A stretch of DNA of 64,000 nt. Origin: Bugula neritina. Taxonomy: Eukaryota > Bryozoa > Gymnolaemata > Cheilostomatida > Bugulidae. This document shows positions 22,201 to 32,984 of this stretch, piece by piece. Positions within the stretch are counted from its first letter, which is position 1, and each line of letters begins with the position of its first letter. The stretch lies in NCBI GenBank assembly GCA_964035545.1, contig OZ037770.1:301001-365000 (forward strand), in the 5' to 3' direction. The position numbers and the translations under genes are program-made. Under the pieces are notes generated by a model. The model was given only the letters and a program-made list of their open reading frames with translations. It was not told the DNA's origin and made no database searches.

Positions 22201-24407
22201 GGAGTTATCTCCCTCTATTAGATAGAAAGCATTCGGCTGAAGTATAAGAACCTGGAAGAGGAGTTGGTGAAGTTGAGAGAAGACGTCAAGTTGAGACTGG
22301 AGAGGTTCACTGAGCAGGATCTCGGCAGCAGCTTAGCTGACTTGCATAGACATAGACTTCAGATTGAGGCGAGACACAAACACAACCACCAGGTCTGTGG
22401 CGCCTCTTCTAGTTGTTCAGAGAGTTGTGTCCTCCCGGGTTGCTGCTCGGTTTATACTTCAGTATATCTGCTATCTGCAGGTGGATCTTATAAACAAACA
22501 TGTGGAGACAATGAAGGAGATGGAAAAGTTGTTAGCAGCAGAATTTCCTGCCCTCCAAGTATCCAATATGGCTTCTCTCCAAATCGAAGGTCAGATGAGT
22601 GCAAAATTCTCTTCCGCACAGTTCTATTGAGAGACTTGAGTTTAATAATGAGATCACAGATATTGTTTCGAGATTCGAGAGATGTTTAGAATGAAACTTG
22701 GAATTGTCATATCTAAGAGCGTGGAATAAACTTTCTCATGCAGGTAAAAGGAGAGATATCGAAGTCAATGTTGTCACCTCAATTCACAAGTTCACAGATT
22801 TTGAGAAGACGATTGCGGATTCTTCTCATAAGGCAACGATGTCCAATACTTTACAGGAGGATACAACTTCTGACAGTGAAGCATCATTTCTTCACATATT
22901 AGGTGAGAGAATACCAGGTAATATCAGTCGAGTCTGGCTGGTGTGTTGCGTTTCAAGAACCATATCGAGACGTTTCTGTGATCATGAGTTTTCTTTGACG
23001 TTATGTTTGAGTAAGCAGACGGGTTTTCACTCTGATTAGCTGACCAGTTTATAAATTACGTGTGTTTACGTGTAAACAAGTACATTTCTTTCCAAGAAAT
23101 GCTATTTAACAAGAACCAGACAGAATGTTCTTCTGTTCTTATTGAACGCTGTCACCAGCAAGTAATCGTCTGCTAGAAATGCGTCTGTCTGTTCTAGAGA
23201 TATGTATACTCAATACTGAGTGATACTCTATATTATACTGTGTAATAGTTACTGTATACTCAATACTGAGTAATAGTTACTGTATACTCAATACTTAGTG
23301 TTACTCTATATTATACTGAGTAATAGTTACTGTATACTCAATACTTAGTGTTACTCTATATTATACTGAGTAATAGTTACTGTATACTCAATACTGAGTG
23401 ATACTCTATATTATACTGAGTAATACTCACTGTATACTCAATACTGAGTGATACTCTATATTATACTGAGTAATACTCACTGTTCACCTCTCTTACTAGA
23501 GGAGCAGGACACTGACTGGGAAACAGCTTCGGACACTTCTGACTGCTGGCAGAGGGGATGTACAGAGTTACATGGTGAAAGGGCTGACATCAGTGGCCCA
23601 TTCCATTGTTGGGGAGATTCCCGAAGAATACATAAGTGGGGTGGAGATGGATGGGGGAGACACAAAAGGGGTGGAGAAAGAGGGAGACACCAGAGTGGTG
23701 GTGGAAGAGGGGTACACAATAGGGGTAAAGAAAGAGGGGGACACAACAAGGGTGGAGAAAGAGGGGGACACAACAAGAGTGGAGAAAGAGGGGGACACAA
23801 CAAAGTTGGAGAAAGAGGGGAACACAAAAAGGGTGGAGAAAGAGGGGGACACAACAAGGGTGGAGAAAGAGGGGGACACAACAAGGGTGGAGAAAGAGGG
23901 GGACACAACAAGGGTGGAGAAAGAGGGGGACACAACAAGGGTGGAGAAAGAGGGGGACACAACAAGGGTGGAGAAAGAGGGGGACACAACAAAGGTGGAG
24001 AAAGAGGGGGACACAACAAAGGTGGAGAAAGAGGGGGACACAACAAGGGTGAAGAAAGAGGGGGACACAACAAGGGTGGAGAAAGAGGGGGACACAACAA
24101 AGGTGGAGAAAGAGGGGGACACAACAAGGGTGGAGAAAGAGGGGGACACAACGAGGGTGGAGAAAGAGGGGGACACAACAAAGGTGGAGAAAGAGGGGAA
24201 CACAAAAAGGGTGGAGAAAGAGGGGGACACAACAAGGGTGGAGAAAGAGGGGGACACAACAAGGGTGGAGAAAGAGGGGAACACACAGGTGGAAAAAAGA
24301 GGGCCACAGGAGTGGTGGAGAAAAAGACTGGAGCTGGGGAAAAAAGTGGTAGACAAGGCGGTCGTGGGCGTGGCAGAGGGTATGGGGTTTGGAGTAAAAT
24401 GCACTAG
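19274..24407 (+). CDS. TRIM-type E3 ligase: RING, two B-boxes, coiled coil, Gly/Arg/His repeat, RG tail
   Basis: Exons 19274-19434, 19599-19758, 20105-20288, 21728-21927, 22222-22392, 22481-22589, 22744-22902, 23500-24407 join in phase to 683 residues. The RING finger is at ~10-55 (CGFC ... CLPCGHIYCLECL ... CPFC). B-box 1 is at ~72-112 (CDTC ... YCKTCTAKFCAKHKE) and B-box 2 at ~130-165 (LCSEHTTLPYSLGCRSC ... CTKC). A charged coiled coil spans ~170-330. The last exon encodes about 24 copies of a nine-residue unit (KGGERGGHN) and then GRQGGRGRGRGYGVWSKMH. Phase 1 at the 22902/23500 junction selects this frame. TRIM proteins are ubiquitin ligases in immune and developmental pathways; there is no PRY-SPRY, NHL or filamin domain. 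The RG/RGG-like tail suggests RNA or protein scaffolding. It lies directly downstream of the NLR on the same strand. Confidence 0.85.
20320..21715 (+). repeat. ~1.4-kb array of ~45-48-bp units in TRIM intron
   Basis: About 29 units of the form GGGGGGATAACTACTATATA, then CTAAGAGTAGTGTGTATACTATACTCA. Variants (GGGGAGATAACCACTAAATA) alternate in a larger pattern, so blocks of several units were duplicated together. The GGGAGATAACT core is the reverse complement of the AGTTATCTCCC motif scattered elsewhere in the window. Confidence 0.95.
21915..22075 (+). repeat. Array duplicating a TRIM 5' splice site
   Basis: The exon end ACAGAACACGAGATGAACAG|GTAGATACACAG recurs inside the intron at about 21992 as ACAGAACACGTAATGAACAG|GTAGATACACAG. 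Related ~28-bp units (ACACCTGGTGTACAG|GTAGATA) lie between and after. Confidence 0.88.
22206..22221 (+). promoter_or_regulatory. AGTTATCTCCCTCTATTAG splice acceptor
   Basis: The scattered AGTTATCTCCC motif provides the polypyrimidine tract and AG in front of the TRIM exon at 22222. Confidence 0.7.
23205..23485 (+). repeat. TRIM intron array of ~60-bp units
   Basis: About five units beginning TGTATACTCAATACTGAGTG, with ATACTCTATATTATACTGAG, precede the last TRIM exon. Confidence 0.88.
23645..24290 (+). repeat. 27-bp coding minisatellite in the TRIM last exon
   Basis: About 24 copies of a 27-bp unit (GGTGGAGAAAGAGGGGGACA, then CAACAAG). The period is a multiple of three, so the nine-residue unit stays in frame. 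Two forward frames (ERGGHNKGG or VEKEGDTTR) and two reverse frames are also open throughout, because the G-rich unit contains no stop in those frames. Confidence 0.95.
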
Positions 24408-25462
24408 TCTGAAGTACTACCTTGCAGGACTTACTTTACCCCTCTCTACTTATCTTCTGCTCAAATAATTGAAGAACCTGAGACTAGGAAGCACAATCAT
24501 TCAGTTGTTACTGAAAGTCATTCTACCAGTTCATTTTTCATATTCATTTAGAGCTTCATTTTATGGTATCTTTTCATGACGATAATTTACTAGTTGATGA
24601 AACTGCAGCATACTCTTGAATATGTCACATTGACATCTGCTTGATTAGTCAGTATTTAGGTATAAAGGAGGTTAAATAAACAACATTTTATACTTATATG
24701 TGCAGCCACACTTACTCTATTACAGAATCTAGTTATGTACTAACCATTATTACTTATTCTTAATACATTCCACCTACTTGTCGTTAACTTTTCTAATACA
24801 AATCTTTCTCTTTTCATGCTGATGTAGTTTAGTATAGTATAGTATAGTGTGTTACAGTATATTACACTACATGATACAATGTATTGTAGTCTGGCCATAA
24901 CTCTAAGAGAAACCTGTTATCCAAATACAAATGTATTCATACAGCCAGCCATATGTGACATTACAGCAAACTCTTGACAAAACTGAAATGTTTTATTGCA
25001 AAGTTGGTAGATATTTATTTCTGCTCCAAAATAGACTTTCTGAACTAGCTGAGAAGCTTTGCATTGAATTAGTAGCGAAGTTGTCTTACCAGCTCTAGAA
25101 TAACTAACGGTGATTACAGAGCAGTGCTCGTATAAAAGGCAGTGAACAGGTTATATAGTATAGACATGCAGAGTTAAATGCACAGTAACACAGTACAGAA
25201 GATAATGACTAGATCAAAAAAAGGAGTTACTTTCCCTACACAAATAAATCAATTAGGATTATATCAATACACAACCTCTGAGAAAAGACCTGCCTTTAAA
25301 TGTTTGTTCAGTTACGAAAAAAATTGAATATGAATATAAAATACTAGCAGAGTGGGTTACTTTTGATTTGTCAACAAAAACCAATAAAATAAATAGAGAT
25401 ATTAGCATCGGAAGTATAAAGTATTATAGATAGAAGGGGGCGGAGCTAGTAGACGACGTTTA
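24408..25462. other. Convergent 3' ends of TRIM and the convertase
   Basis: AATAAA on the plus strand at 24675-24680 probably ends TRIM. TTTATT at 25014-25019 is an AATAAA on the minus strand and may end the convertase transcript. Between them is AT-rich DNA with a short TATAGTATAG run near 24835. No coding sequence is seen. Confidence 0.5.
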
Positions 25463-28400
25463 CTAAGAAATATCCAGGTATTCCTCTATTAGTTTATATA
25501 ACTCTACAATATAAAACACATGAATGACTGTAAACTGTATATAAACATAAACAAATATTTACAAACTATAAAATACAATAAACTATAAAATAAATAATTA
25601 TTAAATATTTTTAAATAAACATAAAACAAAATAAATATTTATAAACAAACAATCATACTAGAGAATGTGATAGAGATCTGTGAAGGTAGACAATGTTGAT
25701 ATACCACTCACCTTGATCTCTTCGTATATTCCTCTCTTTCTTTGCTATTTCTACTTTACGTTTGAAGTTTTCTATAAGTTGCTCCACCTGGTGTTTGGAC
25801 AGACCCTTCAGAATGTTGGAGACGGAAGCCTCTAGACTATCAGCTGTAAACAAGGAGATATACTTTCATTATATTCTCATCTTTATACTCTAAACATGTC
25901 TCAGTCAGTCGATTTCATTACGATTACGATTTCACTCTGAGTCTAAACCACGTACACACAGCAGACGTACAACTACAGCAGATGTACACACAGCAGACGT
26001 ACATACAGCAGACGTACGCACAGCAGACGTACGCACAGCAGACGTACGCACAGCAGACGTACGCACAGCAGACGTACGCACGGCAGACTTACGCACGGCA
26101 GACGTACGCACAGCAGACTTACGCACAGCAGACGTACGCACAGCAGACGTACACACAGCAGACGTACGCACAGCAGACGTACAGCTACAGCAGACGTACA
26201 GCTACAGCAGACGTACAGCTACAGCAGACGTACAGCTACAGCAGACGTACGCACAGCAGACGTACGCACAGCAGACGTACGCACGGCAGACGTACGCACG
26301 GCAGACTTACGCACGGCAGACGTACGCACAGCAGACTTACGCACAGCAGACGTACGCACAGCAGACGTACACACAGCAGACGTACGCACAGCAGATGTAC
26401 AGCTACAGCAGACGTACAGCTACAGCAGACGTACAGCTACAGCAGACGTACAGCTACAGCAGACGTACGCACAGCAGACGTACACACAGCAGACGTACGC
26501 ACAGCAGACGTACGCACAGCAGACGTACAGCTACAGCAGACGTACAGCTACAGCAGACGTACAGCTACAGCAGACGTACAGCTACAGCAGACGTACGCAC
26601 AGCAGACGTACACACAGCAGACGTACGCACAGCAGACTTACGCACAGCAGACGTACGCACAGCAGACGTACACACAGCAGACGTACGCACAGCAGATGTA
26701 CAGCTACAGCAGACGTACAGCTACAGCAGACATACAGCTACAGCAGAAGTACAGCTACAGCAGACGTACGCACAGCAGACGTACACACAGCAGACGTACG
26801 CACAGTTACCGGCAGAGGTTTCTCTATCTGCAGACGTGATGAGGTGTAGCGCGAGGTCTGAGGGGGAGGTCGGCGTGACCTCTGAGTCGTTAGTAATCTG
26901 TGAGTCACTGGAGAAGTCTTTGATTACGTCTACTTCACTGCCGAGTTTTATTTTCACGTTGACTGCCGCATCAGACTCCATGTTGATGAGTTTGTCTAGT
27001 ATGTCCTGACTCGGGATGAAGGCTCGGTTGGATGTGAGAGACTGAGTGTCCCTGGTGCTGGCTGTAATACGTGGAGACAACTCTGTACAGCACATATCAG
27101 AGAGTGTAAACAACACTCAAGTAACACTCTAGTAAGACTCAAGTAAGACTCAGGTAACACAGGAAACTGTACCAGAGTGGGCGGTGCCGAGCAAGGTCAA
27201 GGACCAGCTGTAGAAGAGACTATTCTTGCCGTCATCTGCTGTATCGGTGACAGTGAGACTCCACTTGCCGGTCGGCCGCTCGTTCCAGCATCTCACCGTC
27301 ATGAAGGTGAAGTCTATTCCATCCTTGGAGTCGTCGTTCCTCCTGGGGGAGAGCATCTCCGAGCTGCAACAGAGCACACGGTGTACACACAGAGAGACAG
27401 AAGCACTTCACAAGACCTCTACACACAGTAGACTGTGAACAGACCTGGTGCCAGCCGGAGAGGTCAAGGTGAGTCGGATGTCTCCACGGCGGGGAGTGTC
27501 GAGGTAAACGTGCATCTGCACGTGCTCCAGTTTGTCAACTCTGCTCGTGTCGTCTAAGAGGGAGGACTTCTGACAGCCGTCCGTGTCTAGAGTCAGCGTC
27601 AGCGGTTTTTTACCATTAAACATTCTGTAATACATACTATGTATTACATACTCTATACTCTGTAATATATATTCTATACTCTGTAATATATACTCTACAC
27701 TCTGTAATATATACTCTAATCTGTAATATATACTCTATACTCTGTAATATATACTCTACACTCTGTACTATATACTCTAATCTGTAATATATACTCTATA
27801 CTCTGTAATATATACTCTGTACTCTGTACTATATACTCTATGCTATATAATATATACTCTGTACTCTGTAATATATACTCTATACTCTGTACTATATACT
27901 CTACACACTGTACTATATACTCTATACTCTGTAATATATACTCTATACTCTGTAATATATACTCTATACCCTGTACTATATACTCTACACTCTGTAATAT
28001 ATACTCTATACTCTGTAATATATACTCTACACACTGTACTATATACTCTATACTATGTACTATATACTCTATACACTGTACTATATACTCTGTAACACTC
28101 ACACCACATCTCCCGGAGTAGACTTCACGGTACATGTGTGCTGAGGGCCGACATTGTTCCACGTCTGAGCTACTTGCACCATCTGCGCCGCGTCTATCGC
28201 TCCGTATCCAAACTTGTCGTTTATATGTAGACCTGCCGGACACCCGTATTACTATATTATATTATATTACAGTAATATCGTATAGTTGTACAGTGCAGTA
28301 TACAGTAATACCGTATAGTTATACTGTGTATTATACAGTAATACCGTATAGTTATACTGTGTAGTATACAGTAATACCGTATACACTATACAGTGCAGTA

Positions 28401-31400
28401 TACAGTAATACCGTATAGTTGTACAGTGCAGTATACAGTAATACCGTATAGTTATACAGTGCAGTATACAGTAATACCGTATACACTATACAGTGCAGTA
28501 TACAGTAATACCGTATAGTTATACAGTGTATTATACAGTAATACCGTATACACTATACAACACCTAACTCATTCTCTCACCTGCGCCATTAATGGTCCAT
28601 CCCTTCTCCACAGAGTTGGGAACTTTAGACGTTACCACGACGATATGCTGCAGATCTCTCCAGGTTAGGGAGGGACTGTCAATACACACATTATCTGATC
28701 AGGACTCAGGCTATAATATTCACTGCTAATAACTTTTTCTAGATTCTTGTTAGAATGGTTAGTAAAAGGGCTGAGCTTTTTTAATTTGAGTAGGAAATAC
28801 TTCACTCGACAGCATGCTGACAAGCTGACAGACTACAAGAAGTTATCTCCCTTGTATCAACATTATATACTTTAAGCTTTCAACTGTTGAATCTCACAAA
28901 ACAAAAAGTGACCAGCGTGCTGATTGGCTGGCTACCACAGACTGAGAGATAGTAAGAGTAGTGGAACATACTTAGCCTCAAGAGCTAAGGCCATGACCCC
29001 TGCAGCTAGGGGTGCCGCGCTGGACGTGCCCTGAAAGTTGAGAGTGCACTTGTTTCTGACGTCAGTGGTGACTATCTTGAGTATGGGGTGAGTGAACTCG
29101 TTGTTGGACACTGCATCCCCTCTCTTGTGGTAACCACCTACAGAGAACAGGTGTATTCTACAGCATATAGTAGGTGTATTCTACAGTATATAGTAGGTGT
29201 ATTCTACAGTATATAGAAGGTGTATTCTACAGTATATAGTAGGTGTATTCTACAGTATATAGTAGGTGTATTCTACAGTATATAGTAGGTGTATTCTACA
29301 GCGTATAGTAGGTGTATTCTACAGTATATAGAAGGTGTATTCTACAGATATAGCCTCAGTGCCTCACCAGTGTAGATGACAGCTAGGGTGCTGGGGCACC
29401 ACTCCATAAAGTACGTGCTCTCAGCGTAGTTGTTGATAGAGCCGACACTGAGAGTGTACGGACTAGACACGTATCCGTCTGCCGCACAGTCGTCTCCGTT
29501 GAACCCCCCGTTTCCTGTGGCCCATACAAAGATGGAGCCCTTGCCACCGCGTCCCTACATTGTATCACAAGTGAAATGAAACAGTGGCTATGTGTGCTCT
29601 AGCCAATTAGCAGAGAGCAAAACTTACCTCTCTGTGTACACTTACCTCTCTATATACACTTACTTCTCTGTGTACACTTACTTCTCTATATACACAGTAT
29701 AACTTACACTCACCTCCCTGACTCCCTGCTCCAAGGCCGCGGCGCAGTGTTTCCCCGGACCTTCCATCGTCTTGCCGTCATCTCTCGGCCCCCAGGAAGC
29801 CGAGTAGATGTCAATGAGCTGATTCTGAAAGAGCAGAGCATCAGCCTCTAGAGTGTCCGTGACGGGGCCGTCCAGTATCCTCACTCCTCCTATGTTAGCG
29901 TTGAAAGCCACGCCCACTCCGCATATGCTGTTGTTGGCTACGGCCGCTATTTCCCCTGCACACCTCGTGCCGTGACTACGAGATAGTCAGAAATATTACT
30001 ATATGAATACTGTATTACTATATGAATATTATATTACTATATGAATATATTACTATATGAATACTATATTACTATATGAATACTGTATTACTATATGAAT
30101 ACTATATTACTATACGAATACTATATTACTATATGAATATATTACTATACGAATACTATATTACTATATGAATACTATATTACTATATGAATACTATATT
30201 ACTATATGAATACTGTATTACTATATGAATACTATATTACTATATGAATACTGTATTACTATATGAATACTATATTACTATATGAATACTATATTACTAT
30301 ATGAATACTATATTACTATATGCATACTATATTACTATATGAATACTGTATTACTATATGAATACTGTATTACTATATGAATATTATATTACTATATGAA
30401 TACTATATTACTATATGAATATATTACTATATGAATACTATATTACTATATGAATACTATATTACTATATGAATACTGTATTACTATATGAACACTATAT
30501 TACTATATGAATACTGTATTACTATATGAACACTATATTACTATATGAATACTATATGACTATATGAATATTATATTACTATATGAATACTATATTACTA
30601 TATGAATACTATATTACTATACGAATACTATATTACTATATGAATATTATATTACTATATGAATACTATATTACTATATGCATACTATATTACTATATGA
30701 ATACTGTATTACTATATGAATACTATATTACTATACGAATACTATATTACTATATGAATACTATATTACTATATGAATACTATATTACTATATGAATACT
30801 GTATTACTATATTAATACTATATTACTATATAAACACTGTATTACTGTATGAATACTGTATTACTATATGAATACTATATATTACTATATGAATACTATA
30901 TATTACTATATGAATACTATATTACTATATGAATATATTACTATATGAATAATATATTACTATATGAATACTATATTACTATATGAATATATTACTATAT
31001 GAATACCTGTTTCTATCCAACTGGTTAGGGTTCGGCATCGGGTCATCATCAACTTTGCTGTTGAAGTCTGTGCTAATCTTCGCCCACTACAAAACAGGAA
31101 ATTGCTAATAGCAACACACGTCTGCGTACTACTCCGTACGTCTAGTTAATATGCTATTCACTGTGTCACTCACGTAGTTCTCTCTCAGGTCGTCATGAGT
31201 GTGCTCTATCCCGTCATCCAGCACACAGACAGACACGTTTAGACCACTGTATCCCTGCTGCCAGGCCGGCACCACGTTAATGTCGAGGAACTTGGGTCCT
31301 CCGGCTTGGCCGGTGTTGTCCTGAAACAGGAAGTTGAGAAATACCAGCTCCCCGCTGCAGCATTTACTGTCAAATCTTTGTGTCAGAAAGAGAAGGCAAA

Positions 31401-32984
31401 CATTGTGGGGACACAATTCCAACACCTACTCGATAGAGCTTTTCAAGTAATCACTAAGCCGCTGTTCTATAGCAGAAGAAGTTTGAGACGGCAACAGACC
31501 ACCCCTCAACACTGAAGGGGAAATAAAACCACTCTACTTCCAGTAGAAAATATTTACAACCAAACTATACTTAAATTGTAACCCAACCATATCAATTGCA
31601 CACTTGGCCAATGAGAAAACTTCACACACTGAAGCAGCCAATGAGGTGGCACGTACCAAGTACCACTGGTCCTTCCAGTGTTCATCATTCAGGTTGATGT
31701 ATCGACTCTCTTTGGGGTCATACTCTCTGTCCTCTAGTACAGCGTAGGCACTGGAGTGATACGGGGGAGATGATTCCTCTACATTGTATCTCCTGAATAC
31801 ATCTTTATTATCATAATACCTGTAATACGATATATCACAGGTAACTACAGGTAATAGCATATTACAGATAATATAATAGCATATTACAGATAATATAATA
31901 GCATATTACAGGTAACATAATAGCATATTACAGGTAATATAATATTATATAATAAACTCACTTTTTATAGTCGAGCTCACTCTGCCTGTCGTATAATATC
32001 TTCTCTTTCCTGTCTTGACCTTGAAATGACCTTAGCTTGAGCTCCTCTAAATACTTCTGTACGATGCGCTTAGCCTCGGCCAGTTCCTGTCTGCTCTTAT
32101 AATCTCTCTTCTCTCGGATGATTTCCCGCTCTTGTCGTATGGACTTTATCTACAGTGACGTCACAATACACTGTAGACATCAGTGTGACACACACAGCAC
32201 TCTGTAGACATCAGTGTGACACACACAACACTCTATAGACATCAGTGTGACACACACAGCACTCTGTAGACATCAGTGTGACACACACAACTCTCTGTAG
32301 ACATCAGTGTGACACACACAACTCTTTATAGACATCAATGTGACACACACAACTCTCTGTAGACATCAATGTGACACACACAACTCACATGAGGGTGGCT
32401 GGAGAGATCTGTGATAGAGCTGTGACCTTCAGAAGATCTTTTCGACCTTGACCTAATTCCTGAGTTGTTTGGATGGAAATGAAGTATATACCCGTGTTTA
32501 TCACTTTTTATCTGAAATATTGGAGATCAGATACTAAATATTATACTAAATAATATACTACATATTATACTAAATACTATACTAAATAATATACTAAACA
32601 TTATACTAAATATTATACTAAATAATATATTAAAACTTATTTAAAATATATCCTGTTATGTATTCACACAAATATTAGCCTAATCAAGAGAAAAGAACTC
32701 CCACATTATTCCACATCACACAGTATAGCAAACATTTAGCTGAATTGTTAGTAGAGAGATGTAAATCTCATTGTAGTTATTAAATGTGAAGCTACAGACA
32801 CAAAAGCACTCACAGTGTTTATTATGTGAATGGAATTCGACCGAAGGAATTCCTTAACTCCCTCTACTTCCTTCTCAGCTCCGTCGACGTACGCCACGAA
32901 CTGGTTGACGTAGTCATCGTGTTCCCCTGCACAGTGGACCACCCACAGAGTGACCAGGATAAACAGAGTGTATGTGTAGCGCAT
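25463..32984 (-). CDS. Proprotein convertase of the subtilisin/kexin (furin/PC) family
   Basis: Minus-strand exons 32984-32814, 32511-32389, 32149-31962, 31819-31657, 31320-31174, 31086-31007, 29975-29714, 29554-29368, 29137-28972, 28675-28581, 28232-28103, 27624-27445, 27363-27173, 27082-26810, 25843-25712, 25503-25463 join in phase to 842 residues. The signal peptide is [21 protein letters not shown] prodomain with basic sites RSRSKR and IIREKR follows. Then come ~85 charged residues, the catalytic domain (Asp ~250 in [12 protein letters not shown], His ~292 in HGTRCAGE, oxyanion Asn in ATGNGG, Ser ~479 in [11 protein letters not shown]) and the P domain. A helical C-terminus ends in [13 protein letters not shown]. 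The oxyanion Asn excludes PC2. The amphipathic tail without a membrane span or Cys-rich region resembles PC1/3 more than furin. It would cleave precursors after dibasic sites in the secretory pathway. Confidence 0.92.
25965..26805 (-). repeat. Mixed 12-bp and 17-bp array in convertase intron
   Basis: Plus-strand units CAGCAGACGTACGCA (12-bp period, with ACACA variants) alternate with AGACGTACAGCTACAGC (17 bp) in blocks. The blocks are repeated as larger segments (for example 26040-26210 and 26250-26460). The array sits in intron 25844-26809 and reaches the donor of exon 27082-26810. Confidence 0.95.
27640..28095 (-). repeat. ~20-bp TATACTCTGTAATATA array in convertase intron
   Basis: Units of CTCTGTAATATATACTCTAT and CTGTACTATATACTCTA variants fill intron 27625-28102 from a few bases after the donor. 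Confidence 0.93.
28255..28562 (-). repeat. ~32-bp CAGTAATACCGTATA array in convertase intron
   Basis: Units with GTATACAGTAATACCGTATA followed by GTTATACAGTG or CACTATACAGTG fill intron 28233-28580. Confidence 0.9.
29145..29345 (-). repeat. 23-bp array with acceptor-like ends in convertase intron
   Basis: On the plus strand the unit is GTGTATTCTACAGTATATAG. On the coding strand each unit reads CTATATACTGTAG|AATACACC, and the working acceptor of this intron is CTCTGTAG. About nine copies. Confidence 0.88.
29976..31006 (-). repeat. ~1-kb 17-bp array starting exactly at a splice donor
   Basis: On the coding strand the exon ends AGAAACAG at 31007 and the intron starts GTATTCATATAGTAATA, which is the 17-bp unit repeated about 58 times to the acceptor CTCGTAG at 29976. 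The whole intron is the array, with CGAA, GCAT and AACA point variants. Confidence 0.94.
32150..32388 (-). repeat. Array spanning a whole convertase intron
   Basis: On the coding strand, about seven ~33-bp units run GAGTTGTGTGTGTCACATTG, then ATGTCTACAGA. The first unit supplies the donor GTGAGT directly after the exon, and every unit ends in a CTACAG acceptor-like string. Confidence 0.88.

Noticed and set aside
23477-24404. Two minus-strand ORFs of ~276 residues (Pro/Leu/Cys or Val/Ser/Phe repeats)
   Set aside because: Antisense of the TRIM coding minisatellite; no splice signals or non-repeat coding sequence on that strand.
23572-24468. Alternative 298-residue frame (VEKEGDTTR repeats ending in a hydrophobic tail) as the TRIM C-terminus
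   Set aside because: The preceding exon ends in phase 1, which leads to the GGERGGHNK frame; kept only as a possible alternative product in the findings.
25982-27009. Plus-strand ORFs of TYAQQ / SRRT repeats
   Set aside because: Read through a convertase intron array and antisense to its exon.
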